NCBI RefSeq assembly: GCF_037975245.1
Contig: NC_092568.1
Coordinates: 374,001 to 438,000 of the forward strand
Reading direction: 5' to 3'
Length of the DNA: 64,000 bases
DNA from: Apostichopus japonicus
Lineage: Eukaryota > Echinodermata > Holothuroidea > Aspidochirotida > Stichopodidae
The position numbers and the translations under genes were made by a program. The notes under the pieces are model-generated. The model saw nothing but the letters and a program-made list of their open reading frames with translations, was not told the origin of the DNA and made no database searches. Below are positions 1-27,364 of the stretch, piece after piece (position 1 is the first letter of the stretch; every line of letters starts with the position of its first letter).

Positions 1-189
1 TACAACAAAATACAAAGAAAGATTAAAGCAATCATAAGAAAATAAGATCTCAAACGGTGTAGAAAAATATACTAGATGAATGTACAAAAATATATATATT
101 GTTATGAAAATCAAAGAGAAAAATAGAAAATGCAAAATGTTATATAAAATCTAAAAGAAAATTCAAAAATATGAAATATAATGAATACA

Positions 190-830
190 AATATTGCAAA
201 TTTGAAAAATTGAGTATATAAGTGATAAGCCAGGAAATAAATATGTTTTGAGTTTTCTTTTAAAAATTGCAAGATTCTCAGATTGTTTGACATGGTTAGG
301 TAATTTATTCCATTGCTCGGCGGGTGTCGGCGCCATATACACTTATTGCTCTTGATGCAAAAGTGACCCTCTGTGTTCGTGGAATGATCAGCTGATAAAG
401 AATATTATTTGAACAAAGAGACCTACTAGATTGTATTGTGGTGCTAAAGTGAATCTAGATATAAGATATTGAGGAGCAGATTTATCAACAACGCATTTAA
501 AGACCAGCGTTAATATTTTGTGCAGAATTCTTTGTCTGATGGGAAGCCAATGCAACTCCTTTAAAGCTTCAGAAGCACTATGCTCCTTTCCTCTTTTCAG
601 AACAAGTTTGGCAGCCATGTTTTGAATCATGAAAGCATCATAATAACAACATTTGGTAGATAAGCATAGAGGGAGTTAGCATAATCTAAGTGACTTATCA
701 CTAGTCCTAAAGCAATTTAGTATGGCATGCATCCTTGGTTAGTAAGTGTCTAATGTTTCTTACAAGTCGAAGTCCTGCCATGGCAGCTCTACATTTGGCA
801 GCAATGTGAGTCTTCAACCTTAAATGAGAT
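190..830 (-). pseudogene. LINE relic: end of reverse transcriptase and C-terminal region
   Basis: Reading from 830 downwards on the - strand, broken frames give LKTHIAAKCRAAMAGLRLVR, then GLVISHLDYANSLYAYLPN, then MAAKLVLKRGKE and ALKELHWLPIRQRILHKILT, and weaker traces of the terminal helix. This order (HLDY.NSL.. L.LP, then AA.LV.., then LHWLP...RI.FKI) is the well-known region just after the RT domain in CR1/Jockey-type non-LTR retrotransposons. There is at least one stop and one frameshift between blocks, so it is a dead, 5'-truncated copy. It lies upstream of the first visible CTSF exon, in opposite orientation, probably inside a CTSF intron. Confidence 0.8.
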
Positions 831-1241
831 CCAGATATAACATTGTTTAACTAGGTTGTTCATAAATATTTGAATAGGCAATGAATTTTTAGTTTGATAA
901 TTTAATGCAGAAAGTACAGAAACATTGCATCCATATAAGGCAACAGGAAGTATTAACTACATGCTACTAGTACACATTATTTGCTTGTTCATACTAAATG
1001 TAGCCCACTACTTCCTTTTGAAACTTACAAATTAGAAATGACGCAGCAAATGTAATTGTGCAAGAGATGGTTTAAGTTGATCGATTTTACTGAAGTGAAA
1101 CAATTTGTGTTTACTTTGTGCATTTATGAATTTTACTGTAAAGTGCTTTCATTATTGTTATTATTTCTTTTTTTGAGCAAAATGATGTGCTTTTTGCCAA
1201 TTGTTGATACACAAATGTTATCTTTGTTTTCTTTATTGTAG

Positions 1242-16029
<14,788 letters not shown>

Positions 16030-16139
16030 AAACGTCAACAGACGTTGTGGAAAATCAGATAAAATTGTTCTTTCACTTTTACTTCATACTTATGCATGCT
16101 GAATTTTAACATTTTCACATATTCTTACATTATTAATAG

Positions 16140-16217
16140 AGAATGACAAAGGTTCAAGTTTTGACAAGAACAACCCCTGGTATTTTGATAAAGAGGTTTT
16201 GAAGATGAACCCTGTTT
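16140..16217 (+). CDS. Orphan exon-like block, 26 codons
   Basis: A TTATTAATAG acceptor ends at 16139 and a perfect GTAAGT donor starts at 16218. The 78 bases between are open in one frame, phase 1 on both sides, encoding ENDKGSSFDKNNPWYF followed by DKEVLKMNPV. Composition is coding-like (Asp, Lys, Asn, Trp) and unlike its AT-rich surroundings. It begins 110 bases after the CTSF stop, and its phase does not fit as a replacement for exon j, which is phase 0. I do not recognise the protein. It could be an exon of a neighbouring gene, a relic, or chance. Confidence 0.35.
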
Positions 16218-16850
16218 GTAAGTTTGATCATTAAATGTAAATTTAAAAGAAAAAAAATTTCATTGCAGAGATTGAACAATTTATCTAGAGATGGCAAAAT
16301 TACGGCCAAATCCTTTTTAGAAAATTTTAATAGATATTTTATTTTTCATGAATCTTGTAAGTAATTAAAATGGAGATGATTAAGAGTATATGAAAGTTTT
16401 TTTTTTTCATTTCATATTTTAGCAGAGATTTTTTATCCATCCTTTTTCATCTTTGTTGTTTTTAATATAACATTTTAATTGCACAAGTTTGTAGCTCATT
16501 CTCAGGTTGAAGTGATAGTAAAGTATATTTTATAAAAGCAAAAAGAGAATGCAAGCCCTGCAGTCATCATTAACTGTTATAACGGTAAAGCTAATGATAC
16601 ACCATTTCATATTTCAGTATCTTAGTATCTCATACGATAGAAAATGAAACTTGACGACCATTTTGGTTTTTCTATGTGAAAGATGTGGATCCCACTCTTT
16701 CGGTACGGTTAATGATGACTGTCAGGTTTTTGTCTCTGTTATAGAAGTAACTTCTGTCTGGGAGGTTGAGGGAGTATTATTTAAAAAAGTTATTGCACCT
16801 CTAGCGCATGTTCATATATAGATCGCACTGATTGTAAACTGCATTGTAAG

Positions 16851-17076
16851 TCTCATTTATGGTTGTCAAATTCCAGTCTCATTTATGCTTGCCAAAGTCC
16901 GGTCTCATGTATGGTTGTCAAATTCTGGTCTCATTTGTGGTTGCCAAATTCCGGTGTCATTTGTGGTTGCCAAGTTCCGGTCTCATTTGTGGTTGCCAAA
17001 TTCCAGTCTCATTTGTGGTTGCCAAAGTCCGGTCTCATATGTGGTTGCCATATTCCAGTCGCATTTGTGGTTGCCA
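16851..17076. repeat. 26-bp tandem repeat, about nine units
   Basis: Nine copies of TCTCATTTGTGGTTGCCAAA-type units of 26 bp with scattered substitutions. Because 26 is not a multiple of three and the unit has no stop in any + frame, all three frames stay open and give the same staggered peptide; these are not genes. It lies in the probable CTSF 3' UTR or just beyond. Confidence 0.95.
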
Positions 17077-17085
17077 ATCGTGCAA

Positions 17086-18745
17086 TGATATTCTCTTTGT
17101 TTGACTGTTCTTTGATTTTTGATTGCTACTTGCATCTTTAAATTTTACATTCCTATTTTCTTGGGTCTTGTTAGAGGATTAATTCCACCCTCATAAAGAA
17201 GTGTGACAAGACATAACATGGAAAGCTGAAGTGGCATAAAACTTCTCTGACTGATGAAATAAATATTTTGTCTGTCGCCGAGTATTCATGTCTACACTTT
17301 ACAGTGCCTCTTCTTAAAGGTTTCACATCACAGCATCCAAAACCAGACTGGAGAAATTCTCTCTTAATGAGATATTTCGACAGAGAGGTTTAATTTATTG
17401 CCTTCACCGACATAATGAGACGTTATCACGTTTAGAACGACTGTGACATGTAAATATTACATTCCCATTCTTCTAGTCGTTGAAAGATCCAGGTAAAATG
17501 TTGTCTCTAGCATCTTGACATGCTAACAAGTCATTAAAAGGAAGATAACCATGTGTTTCATGTTAGACTCAAATTACTGTTTGTTATGAAGTGATCATGT
17601 GATGTGCATTGTCTATGAAACCTTCTTTTGACTTTCATAACATCATCAAGAGTTAGGCGGTGGGGGGAGGAGGGGGAAGGGGGGAGGGGCAATAGCCTAG
17701 TTTGACTAATATGCAGGTTGCTTTTTTAATCTCATCGGTGTGGAAGTGTGCTGCCCTGAACTTGGAAAGTTGACATTGGCGCCAAATTCAGAAGTGGTTG
17801 AAGAGATATGTGAGGCTTTCCTCTTCTGTTCTTTAAATTTCTCTCTCTTTCCTCTCTTTAATTGATGAGTAGATGTCATCAGATGCCCTATACCATGTGA
17901 TTTTGGGATATTAATCAGAATTTTTGTCTTTAAACTAGACTTAGAAAACAAGAAACCTGTTAAGTATGTGGTTTTTGGTGTTATCTGTTGTTACTTCAAA
18001 TGCATACTTAGGAATTTTGTTTATAGCAGTGAAGAGCATCGAATGATAAAGAATTTCAATCACCCATTTTAAGTTATACCTCTCTCGCAAACAGGGATAA
18101 AACCTAGTAGACAATTGATGGAATTTTGACAGTTATTTCACAGACTTATTCCTACTGGAGTTTTAGTTTGTCGGAAGTCAGTGCAATCTATAAGTATGGT
18201 CATTAACAACCATGTTTGTGAGAGGAAAATTACTTATTATTTGAATGAACGGGTATGAAAGAAACTATTTTCACATTTTATGACAGGAATTTTTGTGTTC
18301 CATGAAAATTTATGCAATAAGTGTAGTACAGGTCATTTTTTGTGGATATTTACAAATAGCTGAAAGTGTTCCAATCTATTCATTATTTTGCCTTTTTGTT
18401 CACTTTTCTTCTTTTATCTCTCTCTCTCTCTATGTTGTGGTTATGTCTCTGTCTGGTAAGGATAACAATTATATTTTAAGTATTTGACTTTGTTGTGTAA
18501 ATTTTCAGCATTGATTTTATTATGAAGGGAATAAAAATTTTATGTATGCTAGATCAGCAACTGGAATTTATATTCCAACAGTTTTCTATCAGCAATATAT
18601 ACACAGGAATAAAGAGATAGTGGGATCAAACCAAAATCTATGAGTGTGATGTCTCATTTTGTCTCTTTTGAAAGCTTTAGCGAATTGAGGACATAGATTA
18701 ATTTAAAAAAAAACGTTACCAGTGACTTTTGTGAGATTTTTTCTT
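17086..18745. other. Gene-free stretch downstream of CTSF
   Basis: AT-rich. A G-rich tract lies at 17656-17695 and a short CT repeat near 18415. No coding or TE signal that I can support. Confidence 0.5.
17258..17263 (+). promoter_or_regulatory. Candidate poly(A) signal AATAAA for CTSF
   Basis: First canonical AATAAA I find after the CTSF stop, about 1.23 kb downstream and beyond the 26-bp repeat array. ATTAAA variants at 16230 and 16374 are closer and equally possible. Transcript data would decide. Confidence 0.2.
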
Positions 18746-19015
18746 GTAGCTGCCTAAGTTGTTAGTTACAAGTATCTCTATGGCATAGACTAATGATGAT
18801 GGTTGGGTGTTAATGCTCTCCTTTAATTGTTTGTTGTAGCTGTCTAAGTTGTTAGTTACAAGTAGCTCTATGGTATAGACTAATGATGATGGTTGGGTGT
18901 TAATGCTCTCCTTCAATGGTTTGTTGTAGCTGCCTAAGTAGTTAGTTACACAGCTCTATGGCATAGACTAATGATGATGGTTGGGTGTTAAGACTCTCCT
19001 TCAATTGTTTGTTGC
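18746..19015. repeat. 90-bp tandem repeat, three units
   Basis: Copies start at 18746, 18836 and 18926, each beginning GTAGCTG.CTAAG and containing AGACTAATGATGATGGTTGG. The unit is 30 codons long, so the - strand keeps a repetitive 66-residue frame (KESINTQPSSLVY repeats). No start context or homology supports a gene. Confidence 0.92.
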
Positions 19016-20826
19016 CATTTCATTCGAAAATTGGGAAACACGATTTATAGCGACAAAGTATACTTAATGTCATGTGATAGTGATGTGACATTACGGAATC
19101 TACAAACATGTAATTACAAACTGAAAACGTGCTTTTACTATGATATTGCTATCTCTAGCTTTTGCAAGCCTGGACTAAGTTTTATTGGGGGGGGGGGGGG
19201 GGAGGGGACACTGATTCATGACCTGTCAGTATCATTGTTAAGAACATTAACTGTCAAACTCATGTTTAGTGGGACATCATCCTTTTTATGAGTTCTGGTG
19301 GAACTGTGTTCGATAAACACGTTTCAGCTACAGCGTTTTAAGACATCATAGTGCAGTGACATAATTATACGGAAATTAACAATCATCTGTACATCGTAAA
19401 GAGCAAGACTGCATCAATCAGTTTTATGGTCCTCGCAATCGACCCCGACACCAAGTTTTGCTAGAATTTCAAATAATGGTCACTCATATACAAAGTACAA
19501 CATTTATTTTTAACCAGCATCAGTGCCTGTTTACATCACCTCTTGCTGACACAATTTTTAGCCGAAATATCAAACAGAATGTTGCATTTTATTACTGAAA
19601 GAATCTAACCATCTTTACTTTCATATTTTATCGAATGAACAAGTTGAAGGTCTTGTTTTCTTGCAAAAAAAAAAAAATTAATACAAATAACTCTGAATTA
19701 ACTAATCATTTGATGATAACAAAACCCCTCATATTCGCTTTACATATGCTAAGGAGGCTAGGCTTTTGAATGTAACTACGCTATGAACTTGAAAATGCGG
19801 TAGAACCAACGTTAGGCTATAACGTGAATCTATGTCGAACAATGTACTTACACCGTTTTGCTTGAAATAGGGCATCTAGCATGGCACTAATGACCTACAT
19901 AGTAACACTATTTTTGCGTGCAAGCGGGAATCGAACAGTTGAAGAATAATTTAAGGCAACTTTAAAATACCTTTAATCCCTGGAATGCTCCTTTAAGTGT
20001 AAAATTATGATGACGTCAGTCCCTCAGTGCAACCGCCTAATGTTAATCAATCATGTTGTATTGTACATTCTAATGACATGTTCTGTTTACTCTATATAAA
20101 CAACAGAACACATTTGAATGGATGACAATGACCACCATTTGTCCTGGACTCATTTTTCGATTCGCCGTAAAACATGTTATTTGACGAAATTGTTGCTTCT
20201 GTGGAGTGCTGGCCAAATTGCCTGGATGTTAGACTAAGTAGTCCAGTCAATTTTAGTAGAAAAACCACAGATGTTTAAAGAGTCATTTCTCGCAAATTAG
20301 ATGCATAATAGAAACAAAACTGGAATGATAACATTATTTTTAACAGCCGCAACATATCAACAATATTGTGTGCCTATAGTCACCCTGTAAATTGTTAATA
20401 AGAATTGTCTGTTTCAAGTCTCTCCACTGGCGAGCAGCCTATACATTGAACTATTTTGAGTGTAAGCGATTACCCTATTTTCCATTGACAGTTTTACAAC
20501 CTAAGCATAAATTTGGCAATATTTCAACCAAGAAATGTATATAACAGACCGTTAACTTTTCTTTCATTCTACAGACTATAGACCTTCGAATTAAAAGGGA
20601 GCATGAAATTAAGAAGAAGCTAGTTTATTTCCACTCGACCTAAATCTTTGTCATTTTCTTCTAAAATGAATATAGAACATTATATGATTTATTTACATCC
20701 ATTGTTACACGTCAATTAGGGAAGTAAGTTCCAAAAGGAACCGGTACCGTTGTGCAAAGTAGATCATGTGTGCATGTAGCCCAGTTGTGACACTTGAAAA
20801 TAATTTATTACCTCGAAATCGCGCTT
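19016..20826. other. Gene-free stretch
   Basis: AT-rich sequence with a poly-G run at 19188-19201 and an A-run near 19670. No coding, tandem or terminal-repeat structure recognised. Confidence 0.5.
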
Positions 20827-21489
20827 TTATAATCTGTTCCTCTCATATCCTATAAAAGCAGAGATTATTTGTGGACATTTTGAAAGACATTTTTTTCTCC
20901 CGCATTTTGGGACGCAATATTGCAGAAAATAACCAAACTTGAAATATCGCAAAACGAGAGCTTGATAGGAATTTTGGTTTGAACGCCTGATAATAATGAC
21001 GTCATCGGCGTAAAGCATTCAATTACGTTGTAATGAGACTAGTATGCTCAAATTTATAATTTGTTTGTCCTGAACAGATATAGAATGTGGGGCAGCTTTG
21101 AATGTTAAAAATGACAGAATTTGTTGTTTTTTGGGGGGAGGGGGTGGGGTGGGGAAGGGTGAGACGTGAGGGGTGAGGAAAGAGGCAAAGAGAGGCAAAA
21201 ATGTCATAATTTCACGTGTGTTAGTCGTTTCGTCTTTTTATCTAAACGACACAAACCTGATCATTTTTGTGCTAATTTTCAACACTTTGTCTAAGGAAGG
21301 GGACTAACTGACCCCTGACTTTTTTATTGCTGCGGCTTTGGCGTTGTTGAAGCAGTCCCAATGATCGTATTTGCCAGGTGGGGGCATGTCCTTATCACCA
21401 TCAATCCACCGCTGTTCCGCCCCAAATTTTATGTTTGTGAGTAGAATTGTCTTGCTATCTGCAATGGCAAACCTGATCACCACAGGATT
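20827..21489 (-). pseudogene. Possible LINE relic: ORF1-like block and YADD block
   Basis: On the - strand, 21489-21304 is open for 61 codons to a TAG: NPVVIRFAIADSKTILL at its start, then WIDGDKDMPPPGKYDHWDCF and NNAKAAAIKKSGVS. The opening resembles the PVIVRF...K..IL segment of L1/CR1-type ORF1 proteins; a one-base shift just upstream would extend it. About 300 bases further on the same strand, 21018-20827 starts MLYADDVIII, which resembles the catalytic YADD box of reverse transcriptases. Both lie in one orientation, but the spacing is far too short for an intact LINE, so this would be a deleted relic. Either match alone could be chance. Confidence 0.4.
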
Positions 21490-23900
21490 CTATCATCGAA
21501 TAGCTCAAGACAATGTCCTGCATAGAGTGACATCAACATAAACAGACGTGCATGTGTTTACGTTTTGTAAATTTTTAAGTTGACAATTTGTCAAACTACG
21601 GTAACTCTCAAATAACTCACTATAATGGAATAATTATGAATAATGGATATCAAATTCACCTTAAAGTAGCCTATACTGTGGTGATGAAGTTTTGCTAAGT
21701 CTTGTGTGGCATATGTGAACCACTTGTGTCTTTCTATTATATAGTATACATGGAAGCTGAAACAATGGAAATATGTTTTTAATTCATTAACATTTTAGGC
21801 TGTCTTATAATATACGTTTTGGATAATCGCTTTTGGATGACACCCGAACGTACCCAGATGATAGTGTTGCTTTTCTGTGTGATTGTGTTGAGGTTGTTGT
21901 GATGTTTTATAAGCTTCCATAAATTCATAGTTTATAGTTATACTAAAACATTAGATAGAAGGGAAATGTACACATGTCAAAGACTTATTGAGCACTTTCG
22001 ACATGTCATAGGTGTAGAGTGCTGCATGATGTGAGAAGGGAAGGGTCGTTCGGAGGTGGGGTTGGAGGGGTCGAAGTCTATAATCCGAACTCGGTTTACT
22101 TTGGATTATTACTATACTATTTGGACTCGATCTAGGTGATCCCGGACACGGAAATGGAATTGAAAACCCTGAAAACCAGGACGAAGCCTTGACCTACGGG
22201 ATGACGTGATCACGACGGGATCACATGTCACATAACTTAGTACGTGGAACAAAGTATACACATGTAGGTTTACGTCAGAGAGTATAATAGGCCTACGACT
22301 GGTCACGAATTACTTAAATTGAGGCGGTTTGGACAATCGGTGTTGCACAATTTATATTTTATTCTTGACATACTTTGCTCCTTAATAACAAATATGAAAT
22401 GTCAGAGGATTAATTTGATAAGCCGCTTCATGGTTCCAAGTACGCATGTGCAGTATGTGACGTATACTTCCGGGTCAGGTGATGTGATACGAACACAACC
22501 ACGCATCACATTGTATGAAACCTGGGAAAATAACGGGGGAGGAAGTTCCTTCACCGTATTTGCTTTCTCATTTTCTGTGAATGATTTGTGTCGACCTCAT
22601 ATTCTTACCCAAGTGTATAGGGAGGATTTCAAATGTGATATTTTCACTGTTTTATGCTTTATATGAGATTTTATCAAACTTGTGTACCATTGTCTTTTTC
22701 CAGACGAATTATTGTTTGAATCTCACCATTTTTAAGTATAGTCACAATAAATCAGAAATAAGTCACAAATCGACCGATAACTGCAGTATTTTCATTTAAC
22801 CCAAAAGCGTGCTTGAATATACAAGCAAATTTGGTGATATTTAATCTTCAAAAGGAAAAATTTTCTCCTTCGTTGGATAAGAAATAAACACCGCTAAATT
22901 ATCTTTTCCATCTTCAGTTATCACGTGATTAATCTCGAGCATATATAGAGGAGACATTAAAATGACTCAATATGTGTATGATAACTGTAACTCGAGAATT
23001 AGTTTGGGGCATGAATCAAGATGGTATATTGAAAATGAGCAATATTGTTACAATATTATAGCTCCGTTAAATTTTATCTGTGAACCACAAGGAAATAGCT
23101 GTTGAGTAGAAGCATAAATTAAACATACATGCACATTGTATATGAGTCATATGTAATGCGTTATCGTGGCGGTGTAATACAACGATGTTACCCACGAGTG
23201 TTAGTGTTGGGTTTGTAGCCATTATATATATATTAATACATAATCGTATATATATTCAAATATAACGCACTGTACATATTGTTTAGTTATGCTGCATTAC
23301 TGTACATGCACAGACGCGGATGTGGGTTTACCTCCTATTCAACACCGTTCACAAATTAAAAATGTAGTTGTCAGCCCAACCTTGGGTGTAAACTTGATTA
23401 CAAAACCACATTTATAGCCTAAAAATTGAAATATGCCTAAAAAACACCATTTCACGTCTAACTTTTTTGTTGTCTTTGAGAGGACACCCTTCATGCTAGC
23501 TGGCTTCGATAAATCCACAATAATTGTGCGCCACACTTGAAAGCGTGGGAAATAGTGTATAGGGAATTTAGGATGATTAATTGTATTAATACAGGCCTAT
23601 GCCTGCATATCGTGCTTGGAAGTTGTCATGGCAGGGTCCTGCTAAGATTTTGAGAACATCTCCCTCACTTGACCCGAGTTCATTTTGGTCTGTCTCTTAT
23701 CACGATCATTTTCATCATCTTCGCAGTTCTACGAGTCAGCTTATTATTATTAAGTTATGTTGCTAACGTAACATCAGAGCAAATTTTCACGCGTGACTAA
23801 ATACTGGGTTTTTCCGTATATTAATGTTTTAATGTGTTAATGTTAATTCATCCTATACAAACTGACTGGTGCAATCCGCTGATAATCGTCTAAGAAGTGT
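21490..23900. other. Gene-free stretch
   Basis: AT-rich intergenic-type DNA. The open frame at 22319-22666 has no recognisable domain and unremarkable codons. No repeat structure noted. Confidence 0.45.
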
Positions 23901-23904
23901 CATT

Positions 23905-24023
23905 TTGTTCCGGGAGGAGTACCCCAAGACCCGCTCCCGTCCCCGCTCCTACACTATAGAGTCAGTTTTAAAGACCTCATGGCCACACACCCCCCTGTTC
24001 AAATTCCTGGATCCGCCACTGCT
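23905..24023. mobile_element. hAT-like terminal fragment
   Basis: Ends in CTGGATCCGCCACTG, the mirror of the CAGTGGCGGATCCAG terminus typical of many non-autonomous hAT-like elements, and is C-rich upstream as these ends usually are. No partner terminus or target duplication was found, so only a fragment is called. Confidence 0.45.
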
Positions 24024-25241
24024 TAATTAACAGCCTAGCCTTCGTGAGTTTTATTTACGAACTGGACTAATTCTGATGTGAATTTGATTTTGTTGCGTAT
24101 ATGTTTAATTAACGTATAGGCTATAGACAAATCCATGTTATGTAAGTTATAGGATATGTTACTGGGTTGGGGTGTGTCCGAACGGGGAAACTCAGAGCGA
24201 TATTATGTGTATTTTACCATGGTTTTATTTAACTGAGTTTCTGGGTTTTTGTTACTGCGGAAAGAATCCCTTTGCTAGCATATACTGTATTGTATGTCAT
24301 GTTTACATGCACTTGCAGTGAGTGAGGCTAGAAGTTTATGTCATTCTATTTTGTTCAAAGAAACACATGTAAGGTTAATCGTACTGTACTCGATAAAGTA
24401 CTTCTTCAAAGTTCACACACGAAACAAGATACTTTCCTTTCGAACAACTGTAGATCATGCCATCCATTATCGAACACGCTATGACAAAACCCCTTGACAA
24501 CCGTGACGTCAGCATCTCTATGCATCTAACCGCCACGTCACAATTACGAACCTTCTGTGTAAAAAGAGCTGCATGAAAATCGACTGTACTGTTTCATATA
24601 TAACTTATGCGGAACAATTTTATCAGCAAATTGGTATACTAAACAAATAGTTTTTTTCTTTATCTCCAAACAATAACTAGTATAGACATCAAAGACTAGC
24701 CTACTAGAGATATAAAAGTACATTGTTATCAAAGAATTTCTTCAATACTGAAGTAATCAGTGGAAAGGGGTTCATAATTGCCACATAAACATTACTGATG
24801 TATTTAATTCCAAACCTGAATAAAGCTATTTGTAGATTTATTTGTCAAATGTTATCCATACGGCATTAATCACCATCATGATGCGACGCTGTTTAACCTT
24901 CATTTGATCAAATGTATAGCGATAGTTCCAAAATTTGTATTCAAAGGAGCTCGTAGCGATTAATCTAAAGTGCAAATACACTCAATGTAGATATATTTAC
25001 TTGACGGTGGAATCCATCGAAAATAGATTACACTTGAATATGATCTCCGATGGCGCCAAAATTACGGCAAAGCTGCTCTTATTTTTTTTATGTTGGATAC
25101 AGCACTGGTACATTAAAACGGGTGATGTTTTTCCTTCTATGTAAAGCAGAAAATTAGCAGAATAATTTAAAAAAAATTGTTATAGAAAGAAAGAAGACAG
25201 ACAGAAAATGAGACACTGGAAGAAAGCGCCATCTTCATGGT
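24024..25241. other. Gene-free stretch
   Basis: No supportable feature. Palindromic TGACGTCA-like words occur near 24505-24540 but without a gene beside them. Confidence 0.45.
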
Positions 25242-25436
25242 CACGTGATCACATGATGACGTGGACTTAGTCATATGACCACATGGTCCCAAGATCACGT
25301 GTTTATGTGGTCACGTGATCAGTTTGTCACATCCTCATCGTCAAATGGTTACATGCACACATGTTCACATGAAAATATGGTCAAATGAAAATATGGTCAA
25401 ATGAACACGTGATCACATGATGACGTGGACTTAGTC
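25242..25436. repeat. CACGTG-rich direct repeat cluster
   Basis: An identical 31-bp block starting CACGTGATCACATGATGACG occurs at 25242-25272 and 25406-25436. Between them are further CACGTG sites (25296, 25312) and many GGTCA-CATG words. CACGTG is the E-box of Myc/USF/TFE-type bHLH factors. The pattern may be a degenerate simple repeat rather than an enhancer. Confidence 0.6.
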
Positions 25437-27364
<1,928 letters not shown>

